This document shows positions 28,373 through 36,868 of a stretch of DNA of 64,000 nucleotides, piece by piece. The translations under genes were made by a program, and so were the position numbers. Below the pieces are notes generated by a model. The model searched no databases. It saw only the letters and a list, made by a program, of their open reading frames with translations, and was not told where the DNA came from. How positions within the stretch are numbered: position 1 is the stretch's first letter; each line of letters begins with the position of its first letter. The stretch spans positions 1-64,000 of the forward strand of contig JAKACM010000006.1 of NCBI GenBank assembly GCA_021821465.1. Direction: 5' to 3'. This DNA comes from Bacillota bacterium (GTDB lineage: Bacteria > Bacillota > Sulfobacillia > Sulfobacillales > Sulfobacillaceae).

Positions 28373-29861
28373 TTGGCAGATCAAGAACCATACTACCGTG
28401 CCTACCAGATCCGTGTGAAGAAGGGCCATCGGTTGTACGACTACTTTATGGAACAGAGTGGTCCGGCGAAAAACCTGTATAACCACCGCCAATTTCTTCA
28501 TCCGGCAGGCGTACACGGCGCTGAGGCAAGAAAAGTCACGGGAAGCCCATCAGAAAGCAGTGATGGACACCATCGCGAAATACCGGCCGATCATCAACGA
28601 GAATCAGCAAAAGGCTTGGGAGAAACGTGAAGCGGAAGTGAAGGCAGGCACGAGACGTCAACCTAACCCAAAGAAACCGAAGCTATTTTCTGCACCAACA
28701 AAGAAGAAATCCTACCTGGGGTACGCGTTTGTGGATGCTTTGTTTCGCACGATGCAGGAAGAAAACTATACCGCGATCTCGGCCCAAGCCGCGCAAGGGG
28801 TGCTAAAGAACCTGAACCAGAATTGGCAGTCCTTTTTTGCCTCTCAAAAAGAGTATGAGAAACATCCCGACAAGTATCTCAGAAAGCCCAAGATCTCTGG
28901 TTATATGGATAAGGAAGGATTCAAGGAAGTCACGTTCACGAATCAAGATTGCCACGTGATAGATGAGAAGCATCTCAAGTTCCCGGGGACAAAAGAGCGC
29001 TTGAACATTGGGAAAGTGGCCACGATGCCGGGCACGTTGCAGGAAGTCAGAGTGATCCCGAAATACGACGACTGTACGGCAGAAGTCGTGAGGAAGATTG
29101 ATCCGCCAAAAGAAACTCCGGAAGACAACGGGCGTTACATGGCGCTGGACTTAGGCACAGTGAACTTAGTCACCATCGTGACGAACGTCTTAGGGCTCAC
29201 ACCCATTTTGATTCTTGGCGGAAAGATCAAGGCACTGAATCAGCTTTATAACAAGCTCAATGCGCAATATTTCTCCATCTTGCGAAAAGGTCACGAACCC
29301 CAAGAAGGTCAGCAGACTTCGAAGCGATTGCAAAAACTCGCGGGAAAACGTCACGACCGCATCCAGAATGCCTTTCACAAGATCAGCCGCTACGTGGTGG
29401 ACTTTGCGGTGGCCCATCACATCCATACGATGGTGATCGGTCACAATGTGGCGTGGAAACAAGCATCAAAGATGGGATCAGTGAACAACCAAAATTTCGT
29501 ATTCTTGCCTCACTCGCTGTTGATTCGGATGATTGAGTACAAGGCGAAGGTGGCGGGAATTCAAGTCATCATCAACGAAGAAAGCTATACATCGCAAGCC
29601 AGCGCGCTGGACGACGATTTCATTCCAACTTACGGAGCGATCCCAGGGGATGACAAGCCAGTGTTTTCCGGCAGGCGAGTGAAACGTGGCTTGTACGTGG
29701 CGAAAGATGGCACGAAGATCAATGCGGATGTGAATGAAGCCGCGAACATTCTGAGAAAAGTATTCCCCAAAGCATTTGCCAAGGGGATAGCGGGGTGCGT
29801 GAAGACTCCACTGGTAGTGAAACTGTACTCCAGAAACTCCGACCTCAACGCGCCGGCGTAG
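28373..29861 (+). pseudogene. tnpB: TnpB-family nuclease with a single +1 frameshift
   Basis: Frame one (TTG 28373) reads YYRAYQIRVKKGHRLYDYF to AKNLYN at 28483. Skipping one C (28484) continues in the next frame as TANFFIRQAYTALRQE, restoring a family-like sequence of about 495 residues. RuvC parts are LDLGTVNLV (first Asp, about residue 259) and INADVNEAANILRK (last Asp). The place of the usual Glu reads VIGHN, and a Glu pair occurs later in INEESYTSQASALD. No zinc-ribbon cysteine pairs are visible. The frameshift, one inserted base early in the gene, is either inactivating, a sequencing error or programmed. Everything after it is open to the stop. Confidence 0.85.
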
Positions 29862-29876
29862 GTGGGAGAGATTCAT
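29842..29876 (+). repeat. Right-end hairpin and terminus of the tnpB-only element
   Basis: ACCT-CA-ACGC-GCCG-GCGT-AGGT forms a hairpin at 29842-29863, followed by GGGAGAGATTCAT ending at 29876. This is the expected position of a TnpB guide-RNA scaffold end. Confidence 0.5.
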
Positions 29877-30028
29877 GAATAGGAAGTATTTCCCGTGATT
29901 GCGAGGAGCATTGGAGCAATGTTATGCTGAACAAGGTCGTGTGTTTTTGTCGAGCCGACAAATGAGACGTCACTAAATGGCGGGAACCAAAGGACTTTGT
30001 TATGCACGGTCGAAAATGATCAGGATGC

Positions 30029-30265
30029 ATGGGATTAATTAGCATCTTGGTTGGAGGATTGATAGGTTCATTGATTGAACACTTTGTTTCGCCTGTTTGG
30101 CCGCTTCCGGAGCATTCCTATTTTCAATTGGGTACAGCACCTGAACCATGGACATTGAATGGGGATGTCTTGGGTTTTGGTGTGGGAATCTGGCTTGATT
30201 TCACCCTTATGGGAGTTGTCGGATTACTAGCCGGAGTGCAGTGGTTCAAACGGCGGAAGGTGTAG
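30029..30265 (+). CDS. Small membrane protein upstream of maf
   Basis: A 78-residue protein with two hydrophobic helices: residues 2-20 (ISILVGGLIGSLIEHFV) and about 52-71 (LDFTLMGVVGLLAGVQWF). The tail KRRKV is basic, placing the C-terminus in the cytoplasm. The connecting region is Pro/Gly-rich (GTAPEPWTLNGDVLGFG). The ribosome-binding site is weak. It ends 2 bases before the maf ATG. DUF4321-like small proteins occupy this position before maf in other Firmicutes; that assignment is tentative. Confidence 0.65.
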   Translation: MGLISILVGGLIGSLIEHFVSPVWPLPEHSYFQLGTAPEPWTLNGDVLGFGVGIWLDFTLMGVVGLLAGVQWFKRRKV

Positions 30266-30267
30266 GA

Positions 30268-30849
30268 ATGGGAAGATGCATTGTGCTGGCCTCAAGCTCT
30301 CCGCGCCGCCGAGAATTGTTGGCGAAGATGGGTTTATTCTTTCGCATAGAACCTGCAAATATCGACGAAGGTGTTAGACTTGAGGAATCCCCTTACAATT
30401 TGGTCAGGCGGCTGGCGACCAGTAAGGCCGTAGTCGTTGGGACTCGTCATCCTGAATGTCTCATTATCGGTGCGGATACGGTGGTTGTTTACCAAGGGCA
30501 CATTTTCGGCAAACCGACATCACGCGAAAATGCTCGCGAGATGTTGTCGCGGTTATCCGGCCAACGCCATCAGGTTTTCACGGCTCTGGCCGTGTGGGAG
30601 CCCAAACAAGGACTGGGCCGTGTTCAGGTTGATCAGGTTGAGATCGAATTCGTATCTTTTAGCGAAGAGGACGTGGAGCAATATTTGCATACCGATGAAC
30701 CCTGGGACAAGGCTGGGGCCTATGCCATACAAGGGTATGCCCAAAGGTGGGTCAAAAACATTGCTGGTGACGTACAAACAGTGATTGGTCTGCCAACCCG
30801 TTTGCTGACAGGTATGCTATCACGCTCGAACAAGGGGAGACAACAGTGA
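30268..30849 (+). CDS. maf: Maf-family nucleotide pyrophosphatase
   Basis: Maf hydrolyses nucleoside triphosphates, including modified pyrimidines, and was linked to septum formation in Bacillus. The 193-residue protein has the signature VLASSSPRRRELLAKMGL, IIGADTVVVYQGHIFGKP with the catalytic Asp, and DKAGAYAIQGYA near the C-terminus. ATG 30268 is preferred, with GGAAGG 7 bases upstream, over the GTG at 30241. It overlaps radC by 4 bases. Confidence 0.94.
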   Translation: MGRCIVLASSSPRRRELLAKMGLFFRIEPANIDEGVRLEESPYNLVRRLATSKAVVVGTRHPECLIIGADTVVVYQGHIFGKPTSRENAREMLSRLSGQRHQVFTALAVWEPKQGLGRVQVDQVEIEFVSFSEEDVEQYLHTDEPWDKAGAYAIQGYAQRWVKNIAGDVQTVIGLPTRLLTGMLSRSNKGRQQ

Positions 30850-31538
30850 AAGGGGTCAAAGAACTGCCCCAAGAGGAACGACCTCGTGAGCGGCTTGTGC
30901 GCCATGGTGCATCGGTTTTGGGGGACAGAGAATTATTGGCAGTTATTTTGGGAACAGGTTCTTCCGGTCAAAATGTTTTGGAATTGAGCAGTTTGTTGCT
31001 GAAAGACGGATGGCAAGCATTGACCCGTCGCCCGGCCCAAGAGTTGCTGCAGATAAAAGGGTTGGGACAAGCAAAGGTGGCTCTTTTATTAGCAGCACTG
31101 GAAATCGGCAATCGTGTAAGGCGCCAAGAACTAAGAAATCAGATTGGCGGACCAAACGATGTGATTACCCTGGTCGAGGATATGATGCGGCTAAACCAAG
31201 AAGAATTTCGTGTATTGTTTTTGAATACCAAAAATCAGGTTCTTGCCGTGGAGACAGTTTTTCTGGGCGGCCTAGACCAGGTTGAAGTTTTTCCCCGCGA
31301 AATCTTTCATCGGGCTATAGGCTGGTCCAGTGCTTCCATTATTGTGGCACATAACCATCCCAGTGGCGATCCCGATCCCTCCCAAGCCGACCGGTTATTA
31401 ACGGTGCGCTTGGAAGAGGCAGGTGATCTGTTGGGTATTCCCGTTTTAGATCACATCATTGTGGGCAAGACGGCTCATGTGAGTATTCACAAGGGCAGAT
31501 TAACCAAACTCAGAAATTCGGTGCAAATTCCTGGATAG
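30846..31538 (+). CDS. radC: RadC-family JAB/MPN protein
   Basis: A 230-residue protein with an N-terminal helix-hairpin-helix region ([21 protein letters not shown]) and a C-terminal JAB1/MPN metalloprotease-like domain. The metal-binding motif is [15 protein letters not shown], with Glu in the upstream [11 protein letters not shown]. The family was once called a DNA repair protein, but its biochemical role is unsettled. The maf-radC-mreB order is characteristic of Firmicutes. Confidence 0.94.
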   Translation: MKGVKELPQEERPRERLVRHGASVLGDRELLAVILGTGSSGQNVLELSSLLLKDGWQALTRRPAQELLQIKGLGQAKVALLLAALEIGNRVRRQELRNQIGGPNDVITLVEDMMRLNQEEFRVLFLNTKNQVLAVETVFLGGLDQVEVFPREIFHRAIGWSSASIIVAHNHPSGDPDPSQADRLLTVRLEEAGDLLGIPVLDHIIVGKTAHVSIHKGRLTKLRNSVQIPG

Positions 31539-31569
31539 AAATCAACGGATTAAAGGGAGGACTACTTCG

Positions 31570-32604
31570 GTGCCCATAAGAAGTTTATTTGGGTCTTTTG
31601 CGAAAGACATGGGAATTGACTTGGGAACGGCGAATACAGTGGTTTATGTAAAGGGGAAAGGCATTGTTCTGCAAGAACCCTCGGTCGTGGCCATTGATAC
31701 CCTGACAGGCGAAATCATTGCGGTTGGGCAAGAAGCCAAACAAATGGTAGGAAGAACGCCCGGAAACATCCGGGCGGTAAGACCTTTGAAGGATGGGGTT
31801 ATTGCAGATTTTGACACGACGCAAGCCATGTTAAAATATTTTATGAAGAAAGCATCTAATAGCTCTCGCGTGATGCATCCAACCGTCGTGATTGGGGTCC
31901 CGTCAGGTGTGACAGGAGTAGAAGAACGGGCTGTTAAGGATGCCGCTATGCAAGCAGGTGCCAAGGAGGCCCTTGTGGTGGAAGAGCCTATGGCTGCCGC
32001 AATAGGCGCCGGCCTGCCGGTTAACGAACCGACAGGGAATATGATTGTGGACGTAGGTGGGGGAACTTGTGAAGTCGCCATTATTTCCTTGGACGGAATT
32101 GTCGCGTCTCAATCTATTCGGGTAGCGGGAGACGAGATGGACGATGCTATCGTTAATCATATCAAACGGACATATAATATGATGATTGGCGAGCGAACGG
32201 CAGAGGAAATCAAGATCAATATCGGATCCGCATATCCTCCGGACCACGAAGAGACGTTGGATGTTCGCGGCCGTGACTTGGTAACGGGTTTGCCTAAAAC
32301 TTTGAAAATTAATTCAACGGAAATTCAACGATCGCTGAGTGAAACCGTGAACACAATTGTTGAGGCAATCAAGGCCACTTTGGAAAAATCGCCACCGGAA
32401 CTGGCAGCAGATATTATGGACAGGGGTATTGTTATGACCGGAGGCGGATCTTTGTTACGCAATTTTGATAAATTGGTGAGTTCCGAAACCGGGATGCCTG
32501 TGCATCAAGCCGAGGAACCTTTGCTCACCGTGGTCCGTGGTACCGGGATGGTACTGGAAGATGCGCATCATCTGGAAGCGCTGCGGCGGCGCAACCGACA
32601 TTAA
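31570..32604 (+). CDS. mreB: Rod-shape-determining protein MreB
   Basis: MreB is the bacterial actin that directs lateral wall synthesis. The 344-residue protein has the phosphate-1 motif [19 protein letters not shown], connect and phosphate-2 motifs ([17 protein letters not shown]), the adenosine motif [13 protein letters not shown], and an otherwise typical sequence. GTG 31570 follows AAGGGAGG. A 355-base gap follows before mreC, longer than usual. Confidence 0.97.
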   Translation: MPIRSLFGSFAKDMGIDLGTANTVVYVKGKGIVLQEPSVVAIDTLTGEIIAVGQEAKQMVGRTPGNIRAVRPLKDGVIADFDTTQAMLKYFMKKASNSSRVMHPTVVIGVPSGVTGVEERAVKDAAMQAGAKEALVVEEPMAAAIGAGLPVNEPTGNMIVDVGGGTCEVAIISLDGIVASQSIRVAGDEMDDAIVNHIKRTYNMMIGERTAEEIKINIGSAYPPDHEETLDVRGRDLVTGLPKTLKINSTEIQRSLSETVNTIVEAIKATLEKSPPELAADIMDRGIVMTGGGSLLRNFDKLVSSETGMPVHQAEEPLLTVVRGTGMVLEDAHHLEALRRRNRH

Positions 32605-32943
32605 TGGGAAGAAGTGGTTGTTAGGTTTTGTCTCAGTGTGTAAAACGGATGAACTTTCACAGGTTTCCGCGAGTTGTTTAGATCAGAGAAAATGCCTCGC
32701 GATGAGGTACAGATATTTGTCCAATATCACTGAACGTGACATCTCCGGAACCATTTGCGGGGACACCTCTTGAGCTAGTCGGTATGCCGGGATCTCTTGG
32801 TGTTTTGCATAGGGGTCGATGATGGTTTGTGATATTGGCCGCGAAAAACGTTCTCAAACAATTATGGTGTGTTTAGGGCGTTTTCCGGAAGGTACTGTGT
32901 ACTGCGTGACACCTTGAATTTGAAACGTTTACCCATGTTTAGA
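32605..32943 (+). other. mreB-mreC gap
   Basis: About 350 bases containing no convincing ORF. No terminator or riboswitch was recognised. mreC may have its own promoter here. Confidence 0.4.
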
Positions 32944-32959
32944 AAGGCAGGAATCGAAA

Positions 32960-33829
32960 GTGGGCGGATTTATATCCCGTTGGCGACGGTTGTTCATCAC
33001 AGTGTTGGTTATCATGGTTGTCACGGTGAGTCTAAGCTTGACCGCCCGCATTCGCGGCAGGGTTGTCGGGTTAAGCACCCTGATCAATACAGTAGTTTCT
33101 CCTGCGGAATCCAGCATGGCCTTTATAGGCCATGAAACGGGAATAGGGATTAGCACGGTGGGGGATGTCTTTACCTTGCAGCAACGAAATCGGGCACTGG
33201 AGCAAAAATTGTTGAAGTATAAAAGCATGAAGCTGGAACTGGCTCAAGTTCTGGCTGAAAATGGCCGGTTAAGGGGATTATTGGGACTGGAGCATACCTT
33301 AGGCAAATGGAAACTGGATCCGGCGAGTATTATATCCAGAAATCCCGATAGCTGGTTTGATACGGTTGTGATCGATCAGGGCACCCGCAATGGGGTGCAA
33401 AATGGCATGGCCGTGATTGTGCCCCAGGGTGTTGTGGGCCGTGTCATATCGGCAGGGCCCAACACCTCTACAGTCATGTTGATATTAGATCCGAAGAGCG
33501 GCATTGGTGCTCTTGATGTTCGCTCGCAGTCTACAGGCGTGGTACTGGGTCAGAATCCGGTAGCCGGATTGCTGAAATTTCAATTGTTCTCCAGTAAGGC
33601 CAATATTGTGCCTGGGGATGTTGTCACCACTTCGGGTCTCAGCCAGTACTATCCCAAAGGACTGTTAATAGGCCAAATTATGTCTGTGAAGCATAATCAG
33701 TATGGGCTGACGGAAACCGCAACCATTCAACCCGCCGTGGATTTCAATCGTTTGGAAACAGTCATGGTCGTACAGTCTCATCCATCGGGAGCAAGTATCC
33801 CCCCGATTTTTGGAGGGGGGAAAACTTGA
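32960..33829 (+). CDS. mreC: Rod-shape-determining protein MreC
   Basis: MreC is a bitopic membrane protein that couples MreB to the external wall machinery. The 289-residue protein starts with a short basic region and one transmembrane helix (about 10-30, LFITVLVIMVVTVSLSL), then a coiled coil (about 75-110, QQRNRALEQKLLKYKSMKL), and the beta-rich periplasmic domain with VVIDQGTRNGVQNGMAVIV. GTG 32960 follows AGGCAGGA. It overlaps mreD by one base. Confidence 0.93.
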   Translation: MGGFISRWRRLFITVLVIMVVTVSLSLTARIRGRVVGLSTLINTVVSPAESSMAFIGHETGIGISTVGDVFTLQQRNRALEQKLLKYKSMKLELAQVLAENGRLRGLLGLEHTLGKWKLDPASIISRNPDSWFDTVVIDQGTRNGVQNGMAVIVPQGVVGRVISAGPNTSTVMLILDPKSGIGALDVRSQSTGVVLGQNPVAGLLKFQLFSSKANIVPGDVVTTSGLSQYYPKGLLIGQIMSVKHNQYGLTETATIQPAVDFNRLETVMVVQSHPSGASIPPIFGGGKT

Positions 33830-34347
33830 TGGATCGATTGCGAATCGGAACATGGCTTGTTCTTTATCTTCTTGTGCTATTAATCCAGGTGGGGCTATTG
33901 CCTCAGATTTTTCCGATGGGGTATGTGCCCCAGGCCGTATTATCCCTCACTGTCTTAATTGCCTTGCATGAAACCCCTAAACGTGGGATGTGGGCCGGTT
34001 TGTTGGGGGGGCTCATGCAGGATTTGTGGGCGGGTCGGTTGATTGGTCTTAATGCTCTGACATTTGCGCTATTGGGATATGGAGTTGCGTGGGTTCAGCA
34101 AAAAATTGTCCGTGACCCTATTTTCGTTCCGGGGCTCATCGCCGGATTGAGTCAGGTTGTGGTGGTACCGTTTCAATGGGCTTTGTTATATGTTTTTGGT
34201 TACCATTTCTCCTGGCTGATTTTTTCTCGTCCACTTCCGGTGTGGATTTTGTTCTCCATGCTGTTTACGCCGGCGTTAGGTGGCATCGTGGGTTTCAGTG
34301 CCAGACGCAACAGAAGGCGACCGGGCTATCGTAGCTTATCCCTGTGA
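33829..34347 (+). CDS. mreD: Rod-shape-determining protein MreD
   Basis: MreD is the polytopic membrane partner of MreC. The 172-residue protein has about five transmembrane segments and the typical GMWAGLLGGLMQDLWAGRL motif. ATG 33829 overlaps the mreC stop by one base in TGATG and has GGAGGGGGG about 8 bases upstream. Confidence 0.9.
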   Translation: MDRLRIGTWLVLYLLVLLIQVGLLPQIFPMGYVPQAVLSLTVLIALHETPKRGMWAGLLGGLMQDLWAGRLIGLNALTFALLGYGVAWVQQKIVRDPIFVPGLIAGLSQVVVVPFQWALLYVFGYHFSWLIFSRPLPVWILFSMLFTPALGGIVGFSARRNRRRPGYRSLSL

Positions 34348-34374
34348 CCGTCAGGAAAAAGAGGGACTCTCAAG

Positions 34375-34669
34375 GGTGTCGCAGAGGGCAATTCGGAGTG
34401 ATTTTGTGACGCAAATTTTACTTCTATCAGTTAGAGAAGCGGGATCTGCCGGCCCTAGTCTGGTGAAAAAGAATCTTGTGTGCGACCGAATGACCACAAA
34501 ATTTATACTGGCAATGCCCGACACCATAGCCCACGGACCGACTGCACAGCCAATGCTTGAGGTCGGTTTCTGTCCATTTGCCGCGATTTTTGACCGAACA
34601 CCAAGACAAAATCTTCTGGTCCGAGTCGAACAAATGGCAGGAATCCAGACATGGATAGAGAATCTGTAA
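34375..34669 (+). CDS. Doubtful ORF filling the mreD-minC gap
   Basis: A frame that starts inside the mreD end stays open across the whole gap to TAA at 34667-34669. A plausible start is GTG near 34375 behind AAAGAGGG. It reads like protein in places (RSDFVTQILLLSVREAG, NLLVRVEQMAGIQTWIENL) but matches nothing I recognise, and minus-strand ORFs overlap it. It may be a small unknown gene or the relic of a gene that once sat between mreD and minC. Confidence 0.25.
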
Positions 34670-34700
34670 GGTGCTGAGTGAAAAAGGGGAGGGAAACACT

Positions 34701-35276
34701 GTGGCACACCGGTTGTTTCCAGATGCCGCGTCTCGCGACAGCAATGGTGAGTCAAAGGGCATTTTTGGAGTCAATCGCAACGATCCGCAACTCAACGCAT
34801 TGTCGCCTGATTCCCGTCGAGCAGGGTTATCAGAATTAGGGGGCGGAAGTATGCCAAATGGACAGGAACCGTCGGCCGTTGAACATTATGTGGTTCGTCG
34901 TAATGCCAAAGATTGGGAGGAGGAGGCGCGAAGGCATCCGACATTATTAATCCGGAAAACCTTGAGATCTGGGCAGCATGTACGTTTTCACGGGAATGTA
35001 GTAGTATTGGGAGACGTGAATCCTGGGGCAGAAATTACGGCTGGTGGTGACATTATTGTGATGGGATGGCTAAGGGGCTTGGCGCATGCCGGTGCAGGCG
35101 GAAATCAAGAAGCCGTCGTGGCGGCGTTCCGACTAAGTCCCACCCAAATTCGCATTGCCCATTTTATTGGTCGTGCGCCCGACAGTGATCACGGGGCCGT
35201 GCCCCAAGTGCCCGAGATTGCCGAAGTGCGAGATGGACAATTGGTTATCGATCAGTGGCAGCGTAGCACGCTTTAA
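34701..35276 (+). CDS. minC: Septum site-determining protein MinC with atypical N-terminus
   Basis: MinC inhibits FtsZ assembly and is recruited by MinD. The C-terminal domain (about residues 90-165) is clear: RKTLRSGQHVRFHGNVVVLG, DVNPGAEITAGGDIIVMG and LRGLAHAGAGGN form the beta-helix that binds MinD, and PTQIRIAHFIGRAPD follows. The first 85 or so residues are Ser/Asn/Gly/Pro-rich and show no hydrophobic pattern of the usual FtsZ-binding MinC_N domain. Total length is 191 residues against about 215-230 usually. GTG 34701 follows AAGGGGAGGG. Confidence 0.85.
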   Translation: MAHRLFPDAASRDSNGESKGIFGVNRNDPQLNALSPDSRRAGLSELGGGSMPNGQEPSAVEHYVVRRNAKDWEEEARRHPTLLIRKTLRSGQHVRFHGNVVVLGDVNPGAEITAGGDIIVMGWLRGLAHAGAGGNQEAVVAAFRLSPTQIRIAHFIGRAPDSDHGAVPQVPEIAEVRDGQLVIDQWQRSTL

Positions 35277-35303
35277 AAGTTCAGTAAGGGGGAGCCTGTA
35301 GAT

Positions 35304-36101
35304 ATGGGGGAAGCCATCGTCATTACCTCTGGGAAGGGAGGTGTGGGGAAAACCACGACGACCGCCAATTTAGGCGCCGGGTTAGCGCAAGCTGGTGAAC
35401 GGGTTGCATTGATTGATGCTGATATCGGCTTGAGAAATTTGGATGTGGTAATGGGACTGGAAAACCGTATTGTCTATGATTTGGTGGATGTGGTGGAAGG
35501 GTTTGCCAAAATGAAGCACGCTTTAATTAAGGACAAGCGGTTTGAGAATTTGTATTTGCTTCCGGCAGCCCAAACCAGAGACAAGACCGCTGTGTCACCC
35601 GAACAAATGCGGGAGTTGATCTCGCAGATGAAAGAAGACTTTGATTATGTGTTGATCGATTCGCCCGCAGGAATTGAGCAGGGGTTCAAAAATGCCGTGG
35701 CAGGAGCGGACAAGGCTTTGGTGGTAGCCACTCCCGAAGTGGCATCTGTGCGGGATGCGGATCGCATCATCGGATTACTCGAAGCACAAGAAAAACATAA
35801 ACCCTCCTTGATTATTAATCGAATTCGTGCCAGCATGGTTAAAAAAGGCGATATGATGGACATTGACGACATGATTGAAATCTTGGCGATTGAATTGCTG
35901 GGAGTCGTTCCCGATGATGAATCTATCGTCGTTTCAACCAATCGCGGAGAACCCGCGGTCTTAAACACACAATCGAGGGCGGGGGAAGCGTACCGCAATA
36001 TCACACGACGTCTTCGGGGAGAGAATGTGCCGATCATGAAACTTGATGATGGGTCAGGATTGTTCAACAAATTGCGGAAAATTATGGGGTTTAAGGTATG
36101 A
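35304..36101 (+). CDS. minD: Septum site-determining protein MinD
   Basis: MinD is a membrane-associated ATPase that carries MinC and responds to MinE. The 265-residue protein has the deviant Walker A GKGGVGKTTTTANLG, DADIGLRNLDVVMGLENRIVYDLVDV, IDSPAGIEQGF (Walker B region), and a short C-terminal amphipathic helix (LFNKLRKIMGFK) for membrane binding. ATG 35304 follows AAGGGGGAG. Confidence 0.97.
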   Translation: MGEAIVITSGKGGVGKTTTTANLGAGLAQAGERVALIDADIGLRNLDVVMGLENRIVYDLVDVVEGFAKMKHALIKDKRFENLYLLPAAQTRDKTAVSPEQMRELISQMKEDFDYVLIDSPAGIEQGFKNAVAGADKALVVATPEVASVRDADRIIGLLEAQEKHKPSLIINRIRASMVKKGDMMDIDDMIEILAIELLGVVPDDESIVVSTNRGEPAVLNTQSRAGEAYRNITRRLRGENVPIMKLDDGSGLFNKLRKIMGFKV

Positions 36102-36118
36102 GTAGGGGGGGGCGATCC

Positions 36119-36385
36119 ATGTTTGATTTGATCGCACGGGTTTTTGGACGTGAGGATGCGAGCAAAGATGTGGCGAAAGAGCGTCTGCGTTTAGTTTTGG
36201 TGCATGACCGTGCGAGCCTCTCACCCCAAGCCCTGGAAAACCTGAAAAACGATTTGCTCAAAGTCATTTCTGAATACATGGATATTGATGACCAGGGATT
36301 TCGGGTGGACTTTTCAAGACACGACGATGCGATGGCTCTGGTGGCAAACATTCCGATTCGCAAGGCAAAGAATCACTCGCTTTGA
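36119..36385 (+). CDS. minE: Cell division topological specificity factor MinE
   Basis: MinE stimulates the MinD ATPase and gives pole-to-pole patterning. The 88-residue protein has the N-terminal amphipathic start MFDLIARVFGRE, the MinD-contacting helix/strand VAKERLRLVLVHDRASLSP and the C-terminal dimerisation part (LLKVISEYMDIDDQGFRVDF). ATG 36119 is preferred behind TAGGGGGGG; ATG 36098, overlapping the minD stop, would add seven residues. A complete minCDE set resembles Clostridia rather than Bacillus, which lacks MinE. Confidence 0.93.
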   Translation: MFDLIARVFGREDASKDVAKERLRLVLVHDRASLSPQALENLKNDLLKVISEYMDIDDQGFRVDFSRHDDAMALVANIPIRKAKNHSL

Positions 36386-36868
36386 ATTCTCTGAGAGATC
36401 TCTCATGATAGACTGCACACAACTGTAGTCATTTGAAGAACGGTAACGAGTGAGTGCAGTGATTTCATGGGGCAGGATTAATTATGAGAATAGCTATAGC
36501 TTAGGATGGCGGCTTTTGTGGCGATTTATGCTACGAAAGCCCATTTTTGTAGAATGTTTGAGGTGAGCACTCGCGGACAATGTGACGCATGTTGGGCGGG
36601 AGGCGTTTTTCACGGGCGCACAGCCCGGATCTTGTCGGCTTGGAAACCTGTGTGGTGAAAATATCGCGGTGTTCCCGAAGACAGTTTGGGTTGAACCCAT
36701 TTTCCTCACACGATATCATAATAATGTGTATTCTTAGAGTTAAGCAGCAGGCAATCAAAAAATAATTTACGCCCCATCATATGAGCTGACTGAGAATAAT
36801 CAAATTGGTGCCGGGTTATATCGCGTGAGATACCAGGGTTGATGGATTGAAGCGAGGTTACTTATTTT
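36386..36868 (+). other. minE-rodA gap with a palindrome
   Basis: About 480 bases without a convincing gene. TGAGAGATCTCTCA (36392-36405) is a perfect 14-base palindrome directly after the minE stop; it could be an operator or a small hairpin, as no T-run follows. Nothing else was recognised. Confidence 0.4.

Larger units (their letters stand above)
28255..29876 (+). mobile_element. tnpB-only IS605-like element
   Basis: A tnpB pseudogene or frameshifted gene without tnpA, inserted just after folC. CCCACCT/AGGTGGG (28264-28290) forms a left-end hairpin. At the right, ACCT-ACGC/GCGT-AGGT (29842-29863) forms a hairpin followed by GGGAGAGATTCAT. That is nearly the same right-end string as the first IS605 element (GGGAGAGTTCAT). 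Non-autonomous elements of this type depend on TnpA supplied elsewhere. Boundaries are approximate. Confidence 0.6.
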
